From assembly GCA_041654215.1 (NCBI GenBank), contig JBAZDY010000064.1:1-8958 (forward strand): a stretch of DNA of 8,958 nucleotides. Reading direction: 5' to 3'. The stretch's first letter is position 1; every line of letters starts with the position of its first letter. The notes under the pieces are model-generated. The model did not search any database. It was not told the DNA's origin and was given only the letters and a program-made list of their open reading frames with translations. Source of the stretch: Undivivens sp041654215 (GTDB lineage: Bacteria > Omnitrophota > Gorgyraeia > Gygaellales > Profunditerraquicolaceae). Made by a program: the position numbers and the translations under genes. This document shows positions 5,496-8,958 of the stretch, in pieces.

Positions 5496-6362
5496 GTGCG
5501 TAAACTAAAAGAATTCCTTATAGAGAAACTGATACTCTTCTGCGGGCTGGCTTCCATTTTTTTTGTGGTGCTTATTTTTCTTTTCCTGCTTAAAGAAGGC
5601 CTGGCGGTTTTTAAAACGGTAACTCCTCCCCAATTCCTTTTCGGAAAAAGCTGGTATCCGATCTCCGAACCGCCTCATCTCGGCATCCTGCCGTTGATCC
5701 TGGGGTCTTTAATGGTCACGCTCGGAGCGGCGCTGATTTCCATACCCATCGGCGTGGCCTGCGCTGTTTACATCGCGGAGGTCGCCCCCCTGAAAATAAA
5801 GGAAATACTTAAAAGCGGCATAGAACTGCTGGCTGCCATCCCGAGCGTGGTCCTGGGTTTCATCGGTATGGTCACCCTGGTTCCCTGGATAAAAAGCATT
5901 TTTCATCTTCCCACCGGTCTCACCGCGCTTTCCGGGGCGGTGATGCTGGCTTTTATGGCCATGCCTACCATAGTCTCCATAGCGGAGGACGCCCTTTATT
6001 CCGTGCCCAAGACATATAAGGAAGGGGCCCTCGCGCTGGGCGCCACCCACTGGCAGGCTATCCACAGGGTGATCCTGCCCGCCGCTTCCTCCGGCATTAT
6101 GGCGGCGGTGATGCTGGGAATAGGCAGGGTCATAGGAGAGACCATGGCGGTGATGATGATCACCGGAAACGCCGCGGTGATCCCGCATTCCATACTTCAG
6201 CCGGTGCGGACGCTCACCGCCACCATAGCAGCCGAGATGGGAGAGGCGGTGGTGGGCAGCGAACATTATTTCGCCCTTTTCGCCGTCGGCATCGTGCTGT
6301 TCGTGATAAGTTTCATCGTAAACGTGGGCGCCGACCTTTTCCTGCACAAGAAAGAACAATGA
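5496..6362 (+). CDS. pstC: Phosphate ABC transporter permease PstC
   Basis: An inner-membrane subunit of the Pst importer, 288 residues. It starts with GTG 6 bp after the pstS stop, preceded only by a weak AGAAG. Membrane segments can be read at about residues 12-32, 66-95, 110-134, 143-163, 198-224 and 258-280, six in all, as expected. The cytoplasmic EAA loop that contacts the ATPase is at about 176-201 (EGALALGATHWQAIHRVILP). IGETMAVMMITGN (213-225) and the region before it match the PstC rather than PstA type. The stop overlaps the pstA start by ATGA (6359-6362), so translation is coupled. Confident. Confidence 0.95.
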   Translation: MRKLKEFLIEKLILFCGLASIFFVVLIFLFLLKEGLAVFKTVTPPQFLFGKSWYPISEPPHLGILPLILGSLMVTLGAALISIPIGVACAVYIAEVAPLKIKEILKSGIELLAAIPSVVLGFIGMVTLVPWIKSIFHLPTGLTALSGAVMLAFMAMPTIVSIAEDALYSVPKTYKEGALALGATHWQAIHRVILPAASSGIMAAVMLGIGRVIGETMAVMMITGNAAVIPHSILQPVRTLTATIAAEMGEAVVGSEHYFALFAVGIVLFVISFIVNVGADLFLHKKEQ

Positions 6363-7267
6363 ACGATAGTACCGTTACGGACTGCCCGGCGTCGCCGGCG
6401 CTTAAATTGAAGAAGAGATCCAGGGACCCGGTTTTGACCCAGCGTCTGGCCTTCGCGTTCCTTTTTGTTTCCACTCTTTTGATCATCGTGCCGGTGGGCC
6501 TGATCATAGTGATCATAGTGCAGAAAGGCCTGCCGGGGATAACCTGGCAGTTCCTTTCCGACATCCCCAGGCAGGGGATGCGCAGCGGAGGAATATTCCC
6601 GGCGATCCTTGGTACAATTTACCTGGTAAGCGGCGCCATCGTCTTCGCTTTGCCCATCGGGCTGCTCTCCGCCGTTTATCTCAGCGAATACGCCCGGGGG
6701 AATTTTCTTACCCGCCTGATAAAGCTCGCCATCGTTAATCTCGCCGGCGTGCCTTCCGTGGTCTACGGGCTTTTCGGCCTGGCGCTTTTTGTTACCTTTT
6801 TCAAGTTCGGGGCGTCGATACTCTCCGGAGCTTTGACGCTCGGGATAATGATACTGCCTATAATAATTACGGCTTCCCTGGAGGCTCTGGAGAGCGTACC
6901 GCATTCTTTCCGCGAGGCGAGCCGTTCGCTTGGCGCCAGCAGGTGGCAGACTATAAGATACGTGGTGCTTCCCAACGCCATCTCCGGAATAATCACCGGG
7001 ACCATCCTCGGTCTGGGCAGGGCGGCGGGCGAGACCGCCCCCATACTTTTTACGGTGGCGGCTTTTTATCTTCCGCAGCTTCCCGGCTCCATATTCGACC
7101 AGGTCATGGCGCTGCCGTATCACCTTTACGTCATTTCCACCCAGGTACCCAACGTGGACGAGAAGATCCGTTACGGCACGGCGCTGGTGCTGCTTGCGAT
7201 GGTGCTTTTCATGAACCTTGCCGCGGTGGTGATACGCTGCCGCTTCAGAAAGAAGAAGAAATGGTAG
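6359..7267 (+). CDS. pstA: Phosphate ABC transporter permease PstA
   Basis: The second inner-membrane subunit of the Pst importer, 302 residues. A hydrophilic N-terminus of about 28 residues, basic at its end, precedes the first membrane segment (about 29-55); further segments lie at about 80-108, 122-148, 153-172, 205-238 and 271-293. The EAA loop is at about 186-210 (EASRSLGASRWQTIRYVVLP), and the GRAAGETAPILFT stretch (220-232) is a PstA hallmark. PNVDEKIRYGTALVLL near the end is also typical. The C-terminus is strongly basic (RCRFRKKKKW). ATG overlaps the pstC stop, and its own stop overlaps the ATG of the first ATPase by 7 nt. Confident. Confidence 0.95.
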   Translation: MNDSTVTDCPASPALKLKKRSRDPVLTQRLAFAFLFVSTLLIIVPVGLIIVIIVQKGLPGITWQFLSDIPRQGMRSGGIFPAILGTIYLVSGAIVFALPIGLLSAVYLSEYARGNFLTRLIKLAIVNLAGVPSVVYGLFGLALFVTFFKFGASILSGALTLGIMILPIIITASLEALESVPHSFREASRSLGASRWQTIRYVVLPNAISGIITGTILGLGRAAGETAPILFTVAAFYLPQLPGSIFDQVMALPYHLYVISTQVPNVDEKIRYGTALVLLAMVLFMNLAAVVIRCRFRKKKKW

Positions 7268-8007
7268 AGTTCCTCATAAAAGACCTGAACATCTGGTTCG
7301 GCCAGATACACGCCATGAAGAACGTGAACATGGAGATCGGCTCGAAACAGATATTGAGCGTGATCGGCCCGGCCAACAGCGGCAAGACGACCTTCCTGCG
7401 CATGCTCAACCGGCTTAACGAATTAAACGACAATTTCCGTATGACGGGCGAGGTGCTTTTCGGAGGCAGGGACATCGTCGAGATGGACCCGGAAACGGTG
7501 AGAAAGAGGATAGGGATGGTTTTCGCGCTCCCGCTTCCCTTGCCTATGTCGATATTCGACAACGTTGCCTACGGGGTAAAAGTCTCCGGGGTCAGGAACA
7601 GGAAACTTCAGGCGGCTGCGGTGGAAAAGGCGTTGAAGCAGGCGTATCTTTGGGACGAGGTCAAAGACAGGTTGGACACTTCGGCTTTCAAACTCTCCGG
7701 AGGCCAGCAGCAACGGCTTTGCATAGCCAGGACCTTGGCGGTGGAGCCGCGCGTCATTCTTTTTGACGAACCGTGTTCGGGGCTGGACCCGATCTCGACG
7801 GCCAAGGTGGAAGAGGCGATGCTCGTGCTCAAGAAGGATTATACGATAATCCTGGTTACCAATAACGTCAAGCAGGCCGCGCGCGTGGGGGACAGGACGG
7901 CCTTTTTCCTTTCCAGCGAGCTTGTCGAGATGGACGGCACGGATAAGATATTCACGGCGCCGCGGGACAAGCGCACCGACGGTTACATAAGGGGGAAATT
8001 TGGATAA
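7261..8007 (+). CDS. pstB: Phosphate ABC transporter ATPase PstB1, with Q-loop and switch-His changes
   Basis: A cytoplasmic ATPase subunit of the Pst importer, 248 residues, PstB family. The start ATG 7261 overlaps the end of pstA and lies after a purine-rich AAGAAGAAG. Walker A is GPANSGKT (36-43; usual PstB: GPSGCGKS), the signature is LSGGQQQRLCIAR (145-157, intact), Walker B with catalytic Glu is VILFDEP (165-171, E170 present) and the D-loop is SGLDP. Two conserved residues differ. The Q-loop, normally MVFQKPNPFP, reads MVFALPLPLP, so the Gln is Ala 89. The switch His, normally VTHNM, reads VTNNV, so it is Asn 201. Alone it should therefore hydrolyse ATP poorly. It is followed by the paralogue encoded at 8000-8758, with an 8-nt overlap, and probably works as a heterodimer with it. 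Confidence 0.93.
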   Translation: MVEFLIKDLNIWFGQIHAMKNVNMEIGSKQILSVIGPANSGKTTFLRMLNRLNELNDNFRMTGEVLFGGRDIVEMDPETVRKRIGMVFALPLPLPMSIFDNVAYGVKVSGVRNRKLQAAAVEKALKQAYLWDEVKDRLDTSAFKLSGGQQQRLCIARTLAVEPRVILFDEPCSGLDPISTAKVEEAMLVLKKDYTIILVTNNVKQAARVGDRTAFFLSSELVEMDGTDKIFTAPRDKRTDGYIRGKFG

Positions 8008-8758
8008 TCCGGCGATTTTGGTCAAGTCCCTCGATCTCTGGTACGGTGATTTCAAGGCGTTAAAGGGGATAAACGCCTCGTTCCGCGGGAAGATGATCAC
8101 TTCTATCATCGGCCCGTCTGGGTGCGGCAAGTCCACGCTTTTGCGCGTCTTCAACCGCATGAATGACCTGGCTGAGGGAGTGCGCGCTTCCGGCGAGATT
8201 ATTATAAACGGGACGGATATCCTGCGCAGGGACGCCGATCTGGTGGCTTTGCGCAAGAGAGTGGGAATGGTCTTTCAGCGTCCGAATCCGTTCCCGCTGT
8301 CCATATACGAAAATATCGTTTTCGGCGCGCGCATACACCTGGAGGCGAGGAAGAAAGATCTGGACTACCTGGTGGAGCAGAGCCTGCGCTCGGTACTGCT
8401 CTGGGATGAGCTTAAGGACAGGCTGGGGCGTTCCGCCCTGGGGCTTTCGCTGGAGCAGAAACAGCGGCTTTGCATCGCGCGCCTGCTGGCCGTCAAGCCG
8501 GAGATACTGCTTATGGACGAGCCGTGTTCGGCGCTTGACCCGCAGGCTACCCAGCGCATTGAGGAATTGATGCGCGAGCTGAAGCGCGATTATACCATCG
8601 TGATCGTTACGCACAATATGCAGCAGGCGGCGCGCATCTCCGACGAGACGGGTTTTATCCTGCTGGGGGAACTGGTGGAGTTCGGCAGGACGGAGACGAT
8701 ATTCACCAAACCTTCGGACCGCCGCACCGAAGATTACATAACGGGCAGGTACGGATAA
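8000..8758 (+). CDS. pstB: Phosphate ABC transporter ATPase PstB2, with a degenerate signature motif
   Basis: A second PstB-family ATPase, 252 residues. It begins with TTG 8000, inside the end of pstB1 (8-nt overlap), 4 nt after a GGGGG-rich ribosome site (7991-7995); later in-frame ATGs would remove the first strands. Walker A is GPSGCGKST (38-46), the Q-loop MVFQRPNPFP (90-99), Walker B LLMDEP (170-175, catalytic E174) and the switch region VTHNM (203-207, H205), all canonical. The ABC signature, normally LSGGQ, is LSLEQ (149-153): both glycines are replaced, by Leu and Glu. The rest of that helix (KQRLCIARLLA) stays PstB-like. The C-terminus (RRTEDYITGRYG) is typical PstB. The set of defects is the mirror image of PstB1's. 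No phoU follows within the window. Confident family call; the heterodimer is inferred. Confidence 0.93.
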   Translation: MDNPAILVKSLDLWYGDFKALKGINASFRGKMITSIIGPSGCGKSTLLRVFNRMNDLAEGVRASGEIIINGTDILRRDADLVALRKRVGMVFQRPNPFPLSIYENIVFGARIHLEARKKDLDYLVEQSLRSVLLWDELKDRLGRSALGLSLEQKQRLCIARLLAVKPEILLMDEPCSALDPQATQRIEELMRELKRDYTIVIVTHNMQQAARISDETGFILLGELVEFGRTETIFTKPSDRRTEDYITGRYG

Positions 8759-8772
8759 ATCCGGGCAGGTAC
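8742..8772 (+). repeat. Short tandem duplication across the pstB2 stop codon
   Basis: The 11-mer CGGGCAGGTAC occurs at 8742-8752 and again at 8762-8772, a 20-bp period. The first copy encodes the last residues of PstB2 and the second lies just past the stop. The two copies are close and head-to-tail, suggesting a local duplication; a CCGG/CCGG mini-stem with TTTT after it (8761-8779) is too weak to call a terminator. Confidence 0.45.
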
Positions 8773-8791
8773 CGGTTTTGGCGGCGGTCGG

Positions 8792-8820
8792 CTGCCGGAA
8801 TATGTCTTGTGTGCTATACT
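8792..8820 (+). promoter_or_regulatory. Candidate extended -10 promoter for a downstream gene
   Basis: TGC directly precedes TATACT (8812-8820), an extended -10 (TGnTATACT). A weak -35 CTGCCG (8792-8797) sits 17 bp before it. An overlapping second -10, TATAAT at 8822-8827, has no good -35. The transcript would run into the repeat region and leave the window. Confidence 0.4.
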
Positions 8821-8871
8821 ATATAATATATGGCGGCCGCGCGGTGTTTTAATCCCCTATCCCAGAAATCC

Positions 8872-8887
8872 CCGGGTTAAAACCCGG
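8872..8887 (+). other. Compact palindrome, 7-bp arms
   Basis: CCGGGTT (8872-8878), AA, AACCCGG (8881-8887) is a perfect inverted repeat in the untranslated stretch after the promoter candidate. It may be an operator-like palindrome or part of a leader; no T-run follows on this strand. Confidence 0.45.
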
Positions 8888-8890
8888 TTG

Positions 8891-8949
8891 CACCTTGGCC
8901 AATAGGATGGCCAAGTATTCACCTGTGTGTTACACCTTGGCCAATAGGA
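8891..8949 (+). repeat. 17-nt direct repeat with hairpin, truncated by window end
   Basis: CACCTTGGCCAATAGGA occurs at 8891-8907 and 8933-8949, with a 42-bp period. Each copy contains the palindrome TTGGCCAA. Copy 1 also pairs with a downstream TGGCCAAG to form an 8-bp stem (8894-8901 with 8908-8915, 6-nt loop). Copy 2 is flanked by GTGTTA (8927-8932) and TAACAC (8951-8956), a 6-bp inverted pair. Whether more copies follow cannot be seen. Confidence 0.55.
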
Positions 8950-8958
8950 ATAACACTT

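Noticed and set aside
5709..7123. Long reverse-strand frames opposite pstC and pstA
   Set aside because: They are His/Gly/Arg-rich mirror frames of membrane-protein codons, with no motif.
7261..8758. PstB1 or PstB2 as a decayed pseudogene
   Set aside because: Both frames are full length with no stops or frameshifts, and the changed residues are confined to one predicted composite site.
8891..8958. CRISPR-like repeat array
   Set aside because: Only two 17-nt copies are visible, the spacer is 25 nt and contains part of the hairpin, and there are no cas genes.

Overview
This window carries two same-strand operons from what looks like an anaerobic Gram-negative bacterium. The evidence for the lifestyle is an iron-sulfur-rich accessory cluster: two MinD-type ATPases each with eight ferredoxin-like cysteines, two FeMo-cofactor-binding (NifX-like) proteins, and a small redox-type cysteine protein. 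Base composition is moderately GC-rich and genes are tightly packed with ATGA overlaps. The style and the Fur N-terminus remind me of uncultivated bacteria such as Omnitrophota, but the phylum is a guess.

Region 1 (about 1-4405) reads: Fur-family regulator (5' end outside the window), a DUF5320-type Gly/Arg-rich small protein, NifX-like protein 1, NifX-like protein 2, a class I methyltransferase, MinD/Mrp-type Fe-S ATPase 1, a C_GCAxxG_C_C-type protein, and MinD/Mrp-type Fe-S ATPase 2. The pairing of two ferredoxin-containing MinD ATPases with PF02579 proteins recalls the 'orange protein' (ORP) gene cluster of Desulfovibrio, where a PF02579 protein carries a Mo-Cu cluster. Here it is headed by a Fur regulator and contains a methyltransferase and a C_GCAxxG_C_C protein. 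A metal-cofactor or Fe-S handling role is the natural inference; the exact job is unknown.

Region 2 (about 4406-8758) is a phosphate ABC importer operon, pstS-pstC-pstA-pstB1-pstB2, behind a good sigma70-like promoter (TTGAGC-17-TATAAT) and a short, possibly structured leader. The binding protein, the two permeases and the two ATPases lie within a few bases of each other or overlap.

The main surprise is the pair of PstB ATPases. PstB1 has lost the Q-loop glutamine (Ala) and the switch histidine (Asn) but keeps a perfect LSGGQ signature. PstB2 keeps the Walker A, Q-loop, Walker B and switch histidine but has a broken signature (LSLEQ). In a head-to-tail heterodimer these defects all fall into one composite site, leaving one fully canonical and one degenerate ATP site, an arrangement familiar from heterodimeric ABC exporters and not expected of PstB, normally a homodimer.

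Region 3 (8759-8958) is non-coding as far as the window shows. It holds an extended -10 promoter candidate, two compact hairpins and a 17-nt direct repeat built around a TTGGCCAA palindrome, and is cut by the window end. No phoU, phoB or phoR is present in the window; they could lie outside.
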